64,000 nucleotides of DNA from Halomarinibacterium sedimenti (GCF_019312585.1 NZ_JAHWDP010000007.1:1-64000); one strand, 5' to 3'; counted from the first letter of the stretch, positions 7,446 to 17,097 are shown. Notes: generated by a model from the sequence alone, not told the origin. Program-made: numbers and translations.

Positions 7446-9335
7446 TTATTTATTAATTACATTTATTTTATAAACAATAGTTTGATTGTCTGTAGTTGAT
7501 AATCTAACTAGATATACGGCATCACTTAAATTCGCTGTTGGGAATGTAAGTTTAGAACTATTTCCTACATTACTTTCCGAGTATACCAACTTTCCACCCA
7601 TATCAAAAATGTTAAGTGTTTTGATATCATATCCATCAGGATTAGAAACTTCTAATTGCTTTGCAGGATTGTTTTGGAAGAAATCAACAGATTGAGTAAT
7701 ACCTCTTTCACTAATAATTGGAACATCTTCATCATCTTCATCAGAGATAATTTGTTTATCTTTAAATGTTATGAAGAATCGTCCTTCATATGTTCCAGCA
7801 TCTAGCAATATAGATGCTGTTTCAGGATTTTCATTTGCCGATTCATCTGGATAAATTGGCAAATAAGTGCCATTAAGTTTATCATATAAATAAACATTCT
7901 GAAATGGTGGATTTACTATTTCAGCAGAAATAAGTTTAACATTCTCTTGTTGATTAAGTTTAAAAGAGATAGGAATGAACATATTATCTCCACCTTTATA
8001 CGGAACCGTTTGGATAACAAGATTTTTCTTCTTGGCTGGATCATCACCGTTAATGGTAAAATATGCTTCTGTTATAGCGCCATCACTGGGATGTGTAGCA
8101 TCTAGCCCACGATCAAAATCGAACGTGGCAGAATTGTGAAACATTAAGACCATATCTCTAAAGTGCGTGTTATCTCCAAATATTGCGTGAAGTCTTAGAA
8201 GCGGGGTTGCCTCAACAGAATTTCTAAATTCAGAAAAATTTCCAGCACCTTCTTTAATAAAAGTAGTTGCTCTCTGACTATTCTTTAAAATAAGTTGATT
8301 TGGACTTGCATCAACTATTCCAGAATTTGATGAAACCATAAATCCCTGTCCAACAGGAGCATAAAGTCTTTCAAAAGAAGCGCCATTTACACCAGTATCT
8401 GTAGTTGGATTTCCTTGGCTATCATAATTCATAAAATTAGGCGCTGTATAAACTCCACCATCTACATAAGGCGTGGGTCCAGGTATCCAGGTACCATAAC
8501 CACCTTTATTATCAATATATAAATGTGAGTTAATAGATCTATCTTCATCCCAAAAACGAATTGCATCAATCTCTTGATTGTCAGAATCATTAAAGAATAA
8601 ATTTAAATCTAAAACAGAAGGGTATGGATTCCCTGTAAAAGTAAAATAATAATTAGTTCCATCAGTAAATGGAATTGCAGCAGTTTGCGCTGGTATAGTG
8701 ATGTTTCCGTTGTTAGGTCGTCCTCTGAAATCGTAACGTTGGTTTTGGGGCTCATTATAAGGATCTGAATGTACAGTAACATCTGTACCTTTCATTGTAA
8801 ATCCATATCCTGCTGGAACAAGATCCGATGCGCCTGTTGCGGCCCATCTTTGATTAACAGGATTAAAGGTATAAAGCCATCTAGTGGCTATTCGTAATGG
8901 TGATGAAACTGAATTAAAATTCCCCGTGGTTTCAGACCTTAAAGATTCTGTAACATTTAAGGAATCCCAGAGACGGCGAACTCCAAAGTTTTGATTACCA
9001 GAACCGGTTAATCTTCCTACTGGGGAACACCAAAAGTTATAATCATATGAATCGGCATTACTCTCTTGAAAAACAGAGATATGACCAGTCCCACTATTGG
9101 TAGAATTTGAATTTCCTTGTAAAAGTTGAGATCCTTCTCGTAAATAAATACTTCCTACAGTCGTAGGATTATTTGTATTTAAAACTAAGTTAATGTCCTG
9201 TTCAACAAATAAAAGTTGGTCTTTGACATAGACATAAGAGTCTGTTGAAGTAGTTGCGTTGGGGGATACGTACAACTGAGCATAAGATACATTAGCTATT
9301 GTTGCAACAGCCAATAATAGTAGTAGGTTTTTCAT
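7446..9335 (-). CDS. Secreted T9SS type A sorting-domain protein
   Basis: A protein of about 629 residues if it starts at the ATG at 9335, which gives a clean signal peptide (MKNLLLLLAVATIANVSYAQ). An upstream extension of the frame lacks a signal peptide and is rejected. The middle holds a beta-rich surface module with the motif DYNFWCSPVG followed by lines on title, date or geometry-like content, a type common in flavobacterial exoproteins. The last 75 residues are a T9SS type A sorting domain (LEVSNPDGYDIKTLNIFDMGGKLVYS ... AVYLVRLSTTDNQTIVYKINV). It should cross the outer membrane through the type IX system and be anchored or released. An acidic linker (SDEDDEDVP) precedes the sorting domain. 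The substrate or adhesive role is unknown. Confidence 0.85.
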   Translation of the reverse strand: MKNLLLLLAVATIANVSYAQLYVSPNATTSTDSYVYVKDQLLFVEQDINLVLNTNNPTTVGSIYLREGSQLLQGNSNSTNSGTGHISVFQESNADSYDYNFWCSPVGRLTGSGNQNFGVRRLWDSLNVTESLRSETTGNFNSVSSPLRIATRWLYTFNPVNQRWAATGASDLVPAGYGFTMKGTDVTVHSDPYNEPQNQRYDFRGRPNNGNITIPAQTAAIPFTDGTNYYFTFTGNPYPSVLDLNLFFNDSDNQEIDAIRFWDEDRSINSHLYIDNKGGYGTWIPGPTPYVDGGVYTAPNFMNYDSQGNPTTDTGVNGASFERLYAPVGQGFMVSSNSGIVDASPNQLILKNSQRATTFIKEGAGNFSEFRNSVEATPLLRLHAIFGDNTHFRDMVLMFHNSATFDFDRGLDATHPSDGAITEAYFTINGDDPAKKKNLVIQTVPYKGGDNMFIPISFKLNQQENVKLISAEIVNPPFQNVYLYDKLNGTYLPIYPDESANENPETASILLDAGTYEGRFFITFKDKQIISDEDDEDVPIISERGITQSVDFFQNNPAKQLEVSNPDGYDIKTLNIFDMGGKLVYSESNVGNSSKLTFPTANLSDAVYLVRLSTTDNQTIVYKINVINK

Positions 9336-9481
9336 ACTTATTATGTTTATGAAGGGTCTATTTGGGGTAAAGCCTTCTATTTCAAGTTGTAAAAATAACA
9401 ATATTTTTGAATAATTGAAAGTAATTTCCTCATTTTTAGTGATATTTGAACTAATTTTCGTTAAAGTGAATAATATTATCT

Positions 9482-10036
9482 ATGAAAAGCCTAAAAGTTG
9501 GAGTGAGAATTTCTGTTTTAGATGAAGACATATCTGGAATAGTTAAAGCGATAGATGGACAATCTGTTGTTATTGAAACTAAGGATGGTTTTGAAATGAC
9601 CTTTAATCGAAATGAAATTGTTGTCGATCAAGGAATTCCTAAGGATAAATATCTTGAGGGAATTGATTATGTAATCCATTCTGAAATAAATTCTAAATCC
9701 AAAAGAAAGGAAATTTTACGGCCTAAAAAAGGAGCTTTGCCTCCTATGGAAGTAGATTTACATATAGAACAATTAGTAAATAACCATAAAAGTTTATCAA
9801 GCTATCAAATACTAAATATTCAGATGGATGGTGCAAAGCATAAATTAGAATTTGCCATTAGAAAAAAAATTCAAAGAATTGTCTTTATTCATGGGATAGG
9901 AGAGGGTGTGCTACGAGCAGAATTAGAGTTTTTAATTGGGAGGTATGAAGGTCTAAAATGTTACGATGCTGATTATCAAAAATATGGTCGAGGTGCTCTT
10001 GAAGTCTATATTCCTCAATCCATAATGGGGGTTTAG
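9482..10036 (+). CDS. Smr-domain protein with N-terminal beta-barrel-like domain
   Basis: A 184-residue protein. The N-terminal 50 residues (VGVRISVLDEDISGIVKAIDGQSVVIET) resemble a small SH3-like barrel (DUF2027 type). The C-terminal half is an Smr domain: MEVDLHIEQLV (D-L-H motif, about residue 91-97), IQRIVFIHGIGEGVLRAEL (H-G-x-G-x-G-x-L-R, about 132-142) and a closing YGRGALEVYI. Smr domains are nuclease domains named for the MutS2 C-terminus, and several act on branched DNA or on mRNA in ribosome rescue. There is no MutS part here. The gene converges on the TSP3 lipoprotein gene with a 4-nt overlap. Confidence 0.86.
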   Translation: MKSLKVGVRISVLDEDISGIVKAIDGQSVVIETKDGFEMTFNRNEIVVDQGIPKDKYLEGIDYVIHSEINSKSKRKEILRPKKGALPPMEVDLHIEQLVNNHKSLSSYQILNIQMDGAKHKLEFAIRKKIQRIVFIHGIGEGVLRAELEFLIGRYEGLKCYDADYQKYGRGALEVYIPQSIMGV

Positions 10037-10920
10037 AAGTTAGGGGTAGTCAATAGGGTCCCAGCTTGTATTCCTTCTATACTCCCCAAAATAAGAGTTT
10101 CGTAAGTTATTTGCTCCTTTCCATTGGTAAGAACTAAATTGTAAATTTTTAATACAATATTAGTAGAAAAATCGAATGAGTGTTCTCTGTAGATGTCTAA
10201 AATATAGCTATTAGAAACTTTCGGATTCAAGAAATTTGGGCCAACAGTTACATCATCTATGTCATTAGTTGGGTCTAAATTCAAGTCTGAATCTTCATAT
10301 CTAGTTAATACTCCATCTCCATCATCATCATCGTCCAAATAATCTGGAATTGAATCTCCATCAGTATCTTTTGGATTTGTTAAAGGATTGTTGTCGCCGT
10401 CCGCATTTTCAGTATCCAACTCAAGAAGCGTTGGAACATTATCACCATCGTCATCAAAATCGAAGTAATTTAAAATCCCGTCTTCATCTGTGTCCAATAA
10501 TCCTTCGTCGTCACTATCGATTCCGTCTAAATCATCATAACTAGCAATAGTTACGAGTTCGGCGACTCCTGAGTTGCCTAGATATTCATCAATAGCTTGT
10601 GGTGTGGTAGGCGGGACTTCATTGCAGAAATAACTAGAACTAACTTGGCCATTATAAATTCTGAAATTTATATAGTTTGAAGTTCCATCAAGGGTTACCC
10701 TAGTGGTATCTGAAGTAAAAAAAATATCCGAGTCACCTTGAAAAAGCAAGGAAATAGATTCGGTATCAGCGTTATTAATCTTGAAAAATAGGTACGAGTC
10801 ACTTCCAGTGCAAAATTGAAGATTGGTATCCTCAAAGCTGAAAGAAGTAACAATTACATCTCCGTCATTACATCCAATGAATAGGATGCTTAGAAGAAAA
10901 AAACCAAGAAGTCTTTTCAT
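10033..10920 (-). CDS. Lipoprotein with thrombospondin type 3-like calcium repeats
   Basis: A 295-residue protein with a lipoprotein signal (LGFFLLSILFIGCNDGD, Cys17). Residues of about 125-220 are very Asp-rich and contain repeats of the pattern D-x-D-x-D-G-(I/V)-x-x-x-x-D-x-D-D-D, as in TSP3/calcium-stabilised stalks (TDEDGILNYFDFDDDGD, DTDGDSIPDYLDDDDDGDGV). Beta-rich globular parts flank it. It is probably a surface or periplasm-facing lipoprotein stabilised by calcium. The function is unknown. The repetitive GAT/ATC-rich DNA in this stretch is simply the coding of these Asp runs. Confidence 0.8.
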   Translation of the reverse strand: MKRLLGFFLLSILFIGCNDGDVIVTSFSFEDTNLQFCTGSDSYLFFKINNADTESISLLFQGDSDIFFTSDTTRVTLDGTSNYINFRIYNGQVSSSYFCNEVPPTTPQAIDEYLGNSGVAELVTIASYDDLDGIDSDDEGLLDTDEDGILNYFDFDDDGDNVPTLLELDTENADGDNNPLTNPKDTDGDSIPDYLDDDDDGDGVLTRYEDSDLNLDPTNDIDDVTVGPNFLNPKVSNSYILDIYREHSFDFSTNIVLKIYNLVLTNGKEQITYETLILGSIEGIQAGTLLTTPNF

Positions 10921-10992
10921 ACTTTTTTTATTTGTAATGCAAAATAAAGGAATTCTTCTGTAAAGCGTCCGCCAATAAGAGATATTAATATG

Positions 10993-11000
10993 TATTTTTG
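10993..11000 (+). promoter_or_regulatory. -7 box TATTTTTG of the cysteine desulfurase gene
   Basis: TATTTTTG matches TAnnTTTG and ends 26 nt before the ATG at 11027. No TTG is seen at 17-20 nt upstream. Confidence 0.42.
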
Positions 11001-11026
11001 CAGAATCTTACGATTAATAGAGTTTT

Positions 11027-12175
11027 ATGAAGAAAGTGTATTTTGATAGCGCGGCAACCTCCCAGTTGCGAAATGAGGTAATCCACACCATGACGAATGT
11101 TCTTAAAACAGAATATGGAAATCCTTCATCTACACATACATACGGTAGATCATCTAAATCGTTACTTGAAAATTGTAGGAAAGAAATTGCGAAGCTATTT
11201 AATGTCCAGGCTTCAGAAATTATATTCACATCTGGTGGTACCGAAGCCGATAATCTTGCCATACAGAGTTGTGTTAGGAATTTAGGAGTTCAAACAATTA
11301 TTACTAGTAAATTAGAGCATCACGCAGTGCTACATACGGTTGAATCCCTTCAGAAGAAAGAGGGGGTTGAAGTTTTATACGTAAATCATAAAGAAGATAG
11401 TAGTATCGATATTGATTATTTCGAAACTCTTTTAAAAAAGTGTAAAAATAAAACACTTGTTAGCTTAATGCACGTTAATAATGAGATAGGAACGCTTTTA
11501 CCTATCGAGAAGATTGCTTCAATTTCAAAGGAAAATGGCGCATTGTTGCATAGTGACATGGTACAATCTATTGGACATTTTAAAACCGATTTTGGAAAAG
11601 TGCCTATAGATTTTGCAGCAGCTTCAGCGCATAAATTCCATGGGCCAAAAGGCGTTGGTTTTGCCTTTGTAAGAAAGAATTCCGGCTTAAAACCTCTTAT
11701 TGTGGGTGGTGGACAGGAGCGTGGTCTTCGCGCAGGAACAGAGGCAGTTTATGCAATTGCTGGAATGACAGAAGCATTGAAAATTGCATATCAAAATTTG
11801 GATGATGAAAAACAATATATAGCCTCTTTAAAGGAATATTTTAAAACTGAATTAACAAAAAGCATTAACAACGTTACTTTTAATGGTTTAAGTGGTGACT
11901 CCGAACAAAGCACCTATTCTATATTAAGTGTGAATTTACCTATCCCTGAAGATAAAGCTCAATTGTTAGTATTTCAATTGGATTTAAAAGGCATTGCTTG
12001 TTCGCAAGGAAGTGCTTGCCAGAGTGGAAGTGATGAAGGTTCGCATGTTCTTAAACAAATACTTTCTCCCTACAAACTAAAAAATCCTTCAATTCGATTT
12101 TCGTTTTCTTGTTTTAACACAAAGCCAGAAATTGATTATGTTATCAAGACGCTAAAAGAATTTGTCGAAAATTAA
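11027..12175 (+). CDS. Cysteine desulfurase (NifS/IscS family)
   Basis: A 382-residue class V PLP enzyme. It has the N-terminal YFDSAATSQLRNEV, FTSGGTEADNLA, MHVNNEIGTL, the PLP-lysine segment SAHKFHGPKGVGF (Lys about 203) and the active-site Cys loop CSQGSACQSGS (about 327-337). It removes sulfur from cysteine as a persulfide for Fe-S cluster or tRNA thiolation pathways. The N-terminus YFDSAATSQ and the overall length suit the IscS/NifS-like group I enzymes. No isc or suf genes are adjacent, so the specific acceptor is open. The stop overlaps the stop of the converging TonB receptor by 4 nt. Confidence 0.93.
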   Translation: MKKVYFDSAATSQLRNEVIHTMTNVLKTEYGNPSSTHTYGRSSKSLLENCRKEIAKLFNVQASEIIFTSGGTEADNLAIQSCVRNLGVQTIITSKLEHHAVLHTVESLQKKEGVEVLYVNHKEDSSIDIDYFETLLKKCKNKTLVSLMHVNNEIGTLLPIEKIASISKENGALLHSDMVQSIGHFKTDFGKVPIDFAAASAHKFHGPKGVGFAFVRKNSGLKPLIVGGGQERGLRAGTEAVYAIAGMTEALKIAYQNLDDEKQYIASLKEYFKTELTKSINNVTFNGLSGDSEQSTYSILSVNLPIPEDKAQLLVFQLDLKGIACSQGSACQSGSDEGSHVLKQILSPYKLKNPSIRFSFSCFNTKPEIDYVIKTLKEFVEN

Positions 12176-14634
12176 AATCTCGAAGTTATTCTCACGTTAA
12201 AAACTCTAGGAGTTAAATAATTCGGAATGGCATACTGAACTTTGGTATATACATCTCTTACAAAGGTGTTTGTAATAGAGTTTTGTACATCAAAAATATT
12301 GAATATCTCTGCACCAATAGTTAATTCCTTAAACGACTTAAATATCCCACTGTCTTTTCTTTTCTTGTCGTGAATTAATACATAGGATACGCCTAAATCT
12401 GCTCTTTTGTAATCGTTTAACCTGGTTTGAAAGTTATAAGGGTCTGCATAACTTGGGGAGCCTCCTGGTAATCCGGTGTTATAAACCATATTGAGATACA
12501 TTTTTAAATCGGGAATTATCTTCACGTAATCTTGAAAGAGAACTCCAAACTTTAAACGCTGGTCTGTAGGTCTAAAAATATAACCACGGTCATCTATATT
12601 TTCTTCTGTTTTAAGGTATCCAAAACTCACCCAACTCTCAGTTCCAGGTACAAATTCACCTGCTAAACGTAAATCTACTCCATAGGCGTACGCAATGGCA
12701 TTGTTGTTAGCTCTATAACGAATTCGTACGTTTTCAAGGGTATAGGGATTTACATCGGTAAGGCTTTTGTAATATACTTCCGAATTTAATGTAAAAGGAC
12801 GCTCCCATAAATCGAAACTATAATCATTTCCGAAAACGATATGAATAGATTGTTGTGCCTTTACACCTGGTCTAACAGTTCCAGTTGAGTCTCGCAATTC
12901 ACGGTAAAAGGGCGGTTGATGATAAAACCCTCCTGAAAGACGAAACAACATATCCATATCCCAATCAGGCTTTAATGTAATTTGAGCTCTTGGGCTAAAT
13001 ACGGTTTGCGTTGTACTTTTAATACCTTCGCCACTCACATTCCAGTTTTGTGCGCGAACACCAGCATTAAGGTATAACTCGTTATTTCCTAAAGTGGTTC
13101 TTTTACTCCATTGTGCAAAACCAGAAATTCTGCTAATTTGAACATCATTTTGTGCTCTAATAGTAGTGTAGGGTACAATTGGGGAGTCGTATGCTTCATA
13201 TGGCTGATCGTTCGCATAGTCCTCAAGAGGAGGTCTAATAGAAAATCCAGCAGAATCTATAATTTCATATTCTTGAATACGGTCACGAATATCTTCGCGA
13301 GTATATTTTATTCCGTATTCAATTCGGCTATCTTTTATATCATATATACCCTTATGTTGGAAATTCATAATGAGTGCATCTAAGTCGTTTCTTGCGTGAG
13401 TTAGTTGTCCGCCAATGCCTTCAGCAAATTCAACTTCGCCTAAATTTTCATCTCCAATATTGGTATTTACTTCACCTAATAAATATTGTGCAAGAATATC
13501 GTAGTATTCTTTTTCGGTAGTTTGATAAATAGAACCAATAAACTTAGCTGTATAGTTATCTGATACGGCGTAGGTGCCTTTTAAAGCTCCAAAATAAGTA
13601 TTGTATCTATCTTCTTCCTGACCTTCATAAAACACCAACAACGCACGAGGATCGGCAAGAGTTCCAAAGTTTGTTTGACGCGTTAAAGGTTCGTATTGAT
13701 AATCGTTTATAGAAACATTTCCTAAAATTCCCAACTCAAACTTGCTACTTACTTTATACGTTAAATAGGTTTGTGCATCTGCAAATTTGGGTCTAAAATT
13801 AGTTTCTGTTTCTTTGGCATTAACAAAAAGGCTATTGTCTCTATATCGAAGTCCGACAATTCCAGTTAACCGTCCTGACTTGGATTTTCCACCCACCGAA
13901 ACACTTGCGCCTAATAAGCTAGCATCTAGGGAAGCTTCAAAACTTGTGGGGCGACGGTAGGTAATGTCTAATACGGATGAAAGTTTATCGCCAAATTTTG
14001 CTTGAAATCCACCCGCTGAAAAATCGACACTTGAAGTTAAATCACTATTCACAAAGCTCAATCCTTCTTGTTGTCCACTTCGGATGAGGAAAGGACGATA
14101 GACTTCAATTTCATTAACATACACTAAGTTTTCATCATAGTTTCCACCGCGCACAGCGTATTGTGTACTTAATTCGTTATTCGCATTAACGCCTCCAAAC
14201 GATTGCAATACATTTTCAACTCCAGCATTAGCGCCTGGAATTCGTCTTATAGTTTCAGGAGTAAGGGATGTAATTCCTTCAACTCTTTTTCTCTTTTTAA
14301 TATCAATTTCAACAACCCCAATTTGTTCAATACTTACGCTTAGAGTAGGGTTAAACTCAAAATCTTCATTCGGTTTTAAGTTTAATGTAAGTCTTGCGTC
14401 CTTAAATCCCATATAGGAAAATACAATGGTAACATCTTGGTTTGAAGGAATTTCAAGAATGTACGCGCCCTCAAAAGTAGTGAGTGTTCCGCTATCGCCA
14501 GCCACAACATTTACACCAGAGATAGGCTTATTGTTTTCGTCAAAAACAAGTCCTTTTATGGTAGCTGTTTGTGCCGAAACTAAAGTTGTTAAAAGTGTAA
14601 AAAGGAGCAGTAGGGTAAATTGTAGCGTCTTCAA
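12172..14634 (-). CDS. TonB-dependent receptor with carboxypeptidase-like N-domain
   Basis: About 820 residues. It has a signal peptide (KTLQFTLLLLFTLLTTLVSAQ), then a carboxypeptidase-D regulatory-like beta domain (ATIKGLVFDENNKPISGVNVVA, about 22-100), a plug domain (IRRIPGANAGVENVLQSFGGV ... YAVRGGNYDENLVYVNEIEVYRP) and a 22-stranded outer-membrane barrel ending in RVFNVRITSRF. It should import an unidentified ligand using TonB energy. There is no ATG: the frame opens after the M23 peptidase stop with only TTG codons at 14640 and 14634. I choose 14634 because it gives the usual M-K-T-L signal-peptide start, 9 nt after the upstream stop, which implies translational coupling. No SusD partner is present, so a polysaccharide role is not indicated. 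Confidence 0.88.
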   Translation of the reverse strand: MKTLQFTLLLLFTLLTTLVSAQTATIKGLVFDENNKPISGVNVVAGDSGTLTTFEGAYILEIPSNQDVTIVFSYMGFKDARLTLNLKPNEDFEFNPTLSVSIEQIGVVEIDIKKRKRVEGITSLTPETIRRIPGANAGVENVLQSFGGVNANNELSTQYAVRGGNYDENLVYVNEIEVYRPFLIRSGQQEGLSFVNSDLTSSVDFSAGGFQAKFGDKLSSVLDITYRRPTSFEASLDASLLGASVSVGGKSKSGRLTGIVGLRYRDNSLFVNAKETETNFRPKFADAQTYLTYKVSSKFELGILGNVSINDYQYEPLTRQTNFGTLADPRALLVFYEGQEEDRYNTYFGALKGTYAVSDNYTAKFIGSIYQTTEKEYYDILAQYLLGEVNTNIGDENLGEVEFAEGIGGQLTHARNDLDALIMNFQHKGIYDIKDSRIEYGIKYTREDIRDRIQEYEIIDSAGFSIRPPLEDYANDQPYEAYDSPIVPYTTIRAQNDVQISRISGFAQWSKRTTLGNNELYLNAGVRAQNWNVSGEGIKSTTQTVFSPRAQITLKPDWDMDMLFRLSGGFYHQPPFYRELRDSTGTVRPGVKAQQSIHIVFGNDYSFDLWERPFTLNSEVYYKSLTDVNPYTLENVRIRYRANNNAIAYAYGVDLRLAGEFVPGTESWVSFGYLKTEENIDDRGYIFRPTDQRLKFGVLFQDYVKIIPDLKMYLNMVYNTGLPGGSPSYADPYNFQTRLNDYKRADLGVSYVLIHDKKRKDSGIFKSFKELTIGAEIFNIFDVQNSITNTFVRDVYTKVQYAIPNYLTPRVFNVRITSRF

Positions 14635-14643
14635 AAGCAAAAA

Positions 14644-16335
14644 TTAAAGTTGTTTTCTGAAAAAAGTTGCTTCAAATGTAGTACTATTTCCCACATTATC
14701 CACAACGATAAGTTTTAAATTGTTTTCGGTTTCTTCAATCACATTGTCATTAAAATCATATATAAGAACGTCTTTTTTATAATCATATTCTGTTAAAATA
14801 AATTTTCCGTTTATGGTGGCACGATAGCTACTTACTCCAGATTCTTTATCATCAATCTTAATTTTTAATTCATCAAGTTTACTAATCCATTGTCCATCTT
14901 TAAAGTTTTTAGGTTCTATAATAGGGGGAATGGTATCCATGGCGAGGCAATATTTACCAAAGGTCCGAATTCCTGCGGTTAATTTTGAACCTTTTCGAGA
15001 AGTAGAATTATAATACGGAGTTCCTCTATAATTAATTCTCCCGATATAGAGTTTGTCTAAATCTGACTCTTCATAGTTTGAAGCATCAACGGTGATACTA
15101 ATATTTCTATGAATTGGAATAATGTCTTCATGAAAGTTTAGCGTATCGCCCTTAGTTTCTATATAAAGATAGGTGTCTTCATATAAACTTTCGGAAGGAA
15201 TATAGATGCTAAATTTTCCTTTTGTTATGGAAGTTGCCTGATTTGCATAAATATAATCTGAAGTTTCTTCCACTATTTTTGGGGTGAGAATTTCATCCTT
15301 TTTTCCATCAATAGGAATGGTAATTAACACCGAATTCTCTTTAAAATCTTTTACCTCTATGGTGTAAACCGAAGCAAAACCGTCCTCTACCTGAACATAT
15401 CCATTATCAACTTCTTGTGTAATGACGCTAAGCGGATTATTAGATTGTCTAAATAGTTTTTGAACACGACTCTTATTGGTTTCAAAATATTTATAATCTA
15501 TATATCTATTTAAATAGCGAGTTTCATCAAATGAAAATTTATTAAAAAGGACAGTAAATCGTTCTTCACCGTTAAACTTTGTTTTAATTTGGTAGGCTCC
15601 ATTTTTGTTGGAAGCTCCATTCTGTTGGTCGTAAGCAGACACTCCAAAGCCAATTTTTCCAAAGGCTTTAATATTTTCAGCGACATAAGAACCGTCTTTT
15701 TGCCTTTTCAATCTAAGTTTTACAGGATTTTGTGATTGATCTACGTGTGCGTCTTCGCTTATTGGGTATGCAAAAACACTGTTTATAAGTGGTTCTTTTG
15801 TATCTGGAATTTCAATACCAAAAAGCATAGGATTCATAGGGCGGGAAGCCGCATCTCTAATTTCAAAATGTAAATGTGGACCGCCGCTGCTTCCGCTATT
15901 ACCCGTAAACCCAATAATATCGCCTTTTTTTACAGGCAATACAGATGTTTCCGGAAAAAGTTCAATTTCAAAAGTTTCTTTATTGTATTGATTTCTCTTT
16001 ACATATTTTTGAATTTCACCATCAAATTTGTCTAAGTGAGCATACACTGTATTGTATCCATTAGGATGCTGGATATACAAAGCTTTCCCATAGCCATAGT
16101 GTGATACTTTAATGCGTTTTACATAGCCATCGGCAGGGGCATAGACCGGAAAACCCGTTTTTTGTTGTGTTTTAATGTCGAGCCCACTATGAAAATGATT
16201 GCTCCGTAACTCACCAAAATTTCCAGAAAGTATCATCGTAATTTCTAACGGATTGCTAAAATAATCTGTTGGAATATTTTCTTGACTACGGACCAAGCAC
16301 GTAGAAAGGAAAATGTAAAGGATAAAGTGCTTCAT
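14644..16335 (-). CDS. Secreted M23-family metallopeptidase
   Basis: About 563 residues from the ATG at 16335, which places a signal peptide (HFILYIFLSTCLVRSQ) at the N-terminus. The first 18 nt of the longer frame are dropped. An M23/LytM domain lies at about residues 45-165, with zinc ligands HSGLD (H-x3-D) and the H-x-H motif GGPHLHFEIRD. The long C-terminal remainder (about 170-563) is beta-rich with no domain I can name. M23 enzymes cut peptidoglycan cross-links or act as non-catalytic scaffolds, and here all three metal ligands are visible. The TonB receptor gene follows in the same transcript. Confidence 0.87.
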   Translation of the reverse strand: MKHFILYIFLSTCLVRSQENIPTDYFSNPLEITMILSGNFGELRSNHFHSGLDIKTQQKTGFPVYAPADGYVKRIKVSHYGYGKALYIQHPNGYNTVYAHLDKFDGEIQKYVKRNQYNKETFEIELFPETSVLPVKKGDIIGFTGNSGSSGGPHLHFEIRDAASRPMNPMLFGIEIPDTKEPLINSVFAYPISEDAHVDQSQNPVKLRLKRQKDGSYVAENIKAFGKIGFGVSAYDQQNGASNKNGAYQIKTKFNGEERFTVLFNKFSFDETRYLNRYIDYKYFETNKSRVQKLFRQSNNPLSVITQEVDNGYVQVEDGFASVYTIEVKDFKENSVLITIPIDGKKDEILTPKIVEETSDYIYANQATSITKGKFSIYIPSESLYEDTYLYIETKGDTLNFHEDIIPIHRNISITVDASNYEESDLDKLYIGRINYRGTPYYNSTSRKGSKLTAGIRTFGKYCLAMDTIPPIIEPKNFKDGQWISKLDELKIKIDDKESGVSSYRATINGKFILTEYDYKKDVLIYDFNDNVIEETENNLKLIVVDNVGNSTTFEATFFRKQL

Positions 16336-16424
16336 TTTATGAGGTTGTTTCACTAAGAATTAATGGGGAGTTTTCGATTTTATTGTACTTCGTATCAATA
16401 TTACAAAAAAATACAGAAAAAGAG

Positions 16425-16455
16425 TTGGCTTATTTAAACCCGAATGTTAACTTTG
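16425..16455 (+). promoter_or_regulatory. Promoter of the zapB-like/zapA operon
   Basis: TTG at 16425-16427 is followed after 20 nt by TAACTTTG at 16448-16455, a good match to the Bacteroidota TTG-N19-TAnnTTTG promoter. The box ends 28 nt before the ATG at 16484. Confidence 0.65.
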
Positions 16456-16483
16456 TGAAATAAGTATTGATAAAGCTCATTGA

Positions 16484-16774
16484 ATGTCTCAACTTTCAGA
16501 TATTGTTGACTCTCTTGAAAATAGAATAAGTAAGTTGCTTCATAATTTTGAAAAACTGAAGCAAAGTAAGCTTAAACTTGAAGAAGAAGTTCAGATTTTA
16601 AAAGAACAACAACGTCAGTCTAAACAACAAATTGATGATTGGAAAGAAAAGTTTGAGAGTTTAAAAACAGCAAACTCAATGCTTGGCAGCGACCAATACA
16701 AACGAGATACAAAACTCAAAATAAATGCTTTAGTTCGGGAAATAGATCAATGCATTGCTCAACTTTCCGAATAA
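16484..16774 (+). CDS. Small coiled-coil protein, ZapB-like in position
   Basis: A 96-residue, highly charged protein that is almost entirely heptad-repeat coiled coil (SDIVDSLENRISKLLHNFEKLKQSKLKLEEEVQILKEQ). It precedes zapA by 11 nt and shares its promoter. Its size, helicity and pairing with zapA suggest a ZapB-type partner in the division-site Z-ring layer. That is inference from position, since coiled coils give weak sequence evidence. The same gene pair upstream of 6S RNA and rny is common in this group. Confidence 0.75.
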   Translation: MSQLSDIVDSLENRISKLLHNFEKLKQSKLKLEEEVQILKEQQRQSKQQIDDWKEKFESLKTANSMLGSDQYKRDTKLKINALVREIDQCIAQLSE

Positions 16775-16785
16775 CAATAAAATCA

Positions 16786-17076
16786 ATGTCCAACGCGTTA
16801 AAAATAAAGCTTTCTATTGCAGACAGGGTTTACCCATTAACGATTAACCCTAATCAAGAAGAGGGGCTTAGAAAGGCCACTAAGAAAATAGAAGAGATGA
16901 TTAAGCGTTTTGAAAATAGTTATGCCGTAAGAGACAAACAAGATGTTTTGGCAATGTGTGCTCTTCAGTTTGCAGCTCAGGTAGAACAAAAAGACATTGA
17001 TAAAGTAAATGATCAAGAACAAATAGAGGAGAAGCTTGAAGCTTTAAACAAACTATTACAAGATCATTTAGCATAA
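16786..17076 (+). CDS. zapA: Cell division protein ZapA
   Basis: 96 residues from the ATG at 16786, where KIKLSIADRVYPLTINPNQEEGLRKATKKIEEMI fits the ZapA N-terminal domain. An earlier in-frame ATG at 16750 adds 12 residues that overlap the upstream gene and lack similarity. The C-terminal half (about 55-96) is a helical dimer/tetramer segment (ALQFAAQVEQKDIDKVNDQEQ). ZapA binds FtsZ and bundles protofilaments. The gene is followed by the 6S-type RNA, as in many bacteria. Confidence 0.88.
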   Translation: MSNALKIKLSIADRVYPLTINPNQEEGLRKATKKIEEMIKRFENSYAVRDKQDVLAMCALQFAAQVEQKDIDKVNDQEQIEEKLEALNKLLQDHLA

Positions 17077-17097
17077 CGTTCTTTAAAATATAATAAT

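Noticed and set aside
7446-9401. T9SS protein starting at 9401
   Set aside because: The extra 22 residues have no signal peptide and are not family-like; the ATG at 9335 gives a proper secretion signal.
10300-10520. Repetitive ATC/GAT-rich DNA suggesting a tandem repeat or CRISPR-like array
   Set aside because: It is the reverse strand of Asp-rich codons in the TSP3-like lipoprotein; there is no regular repeat-spacer pattern.
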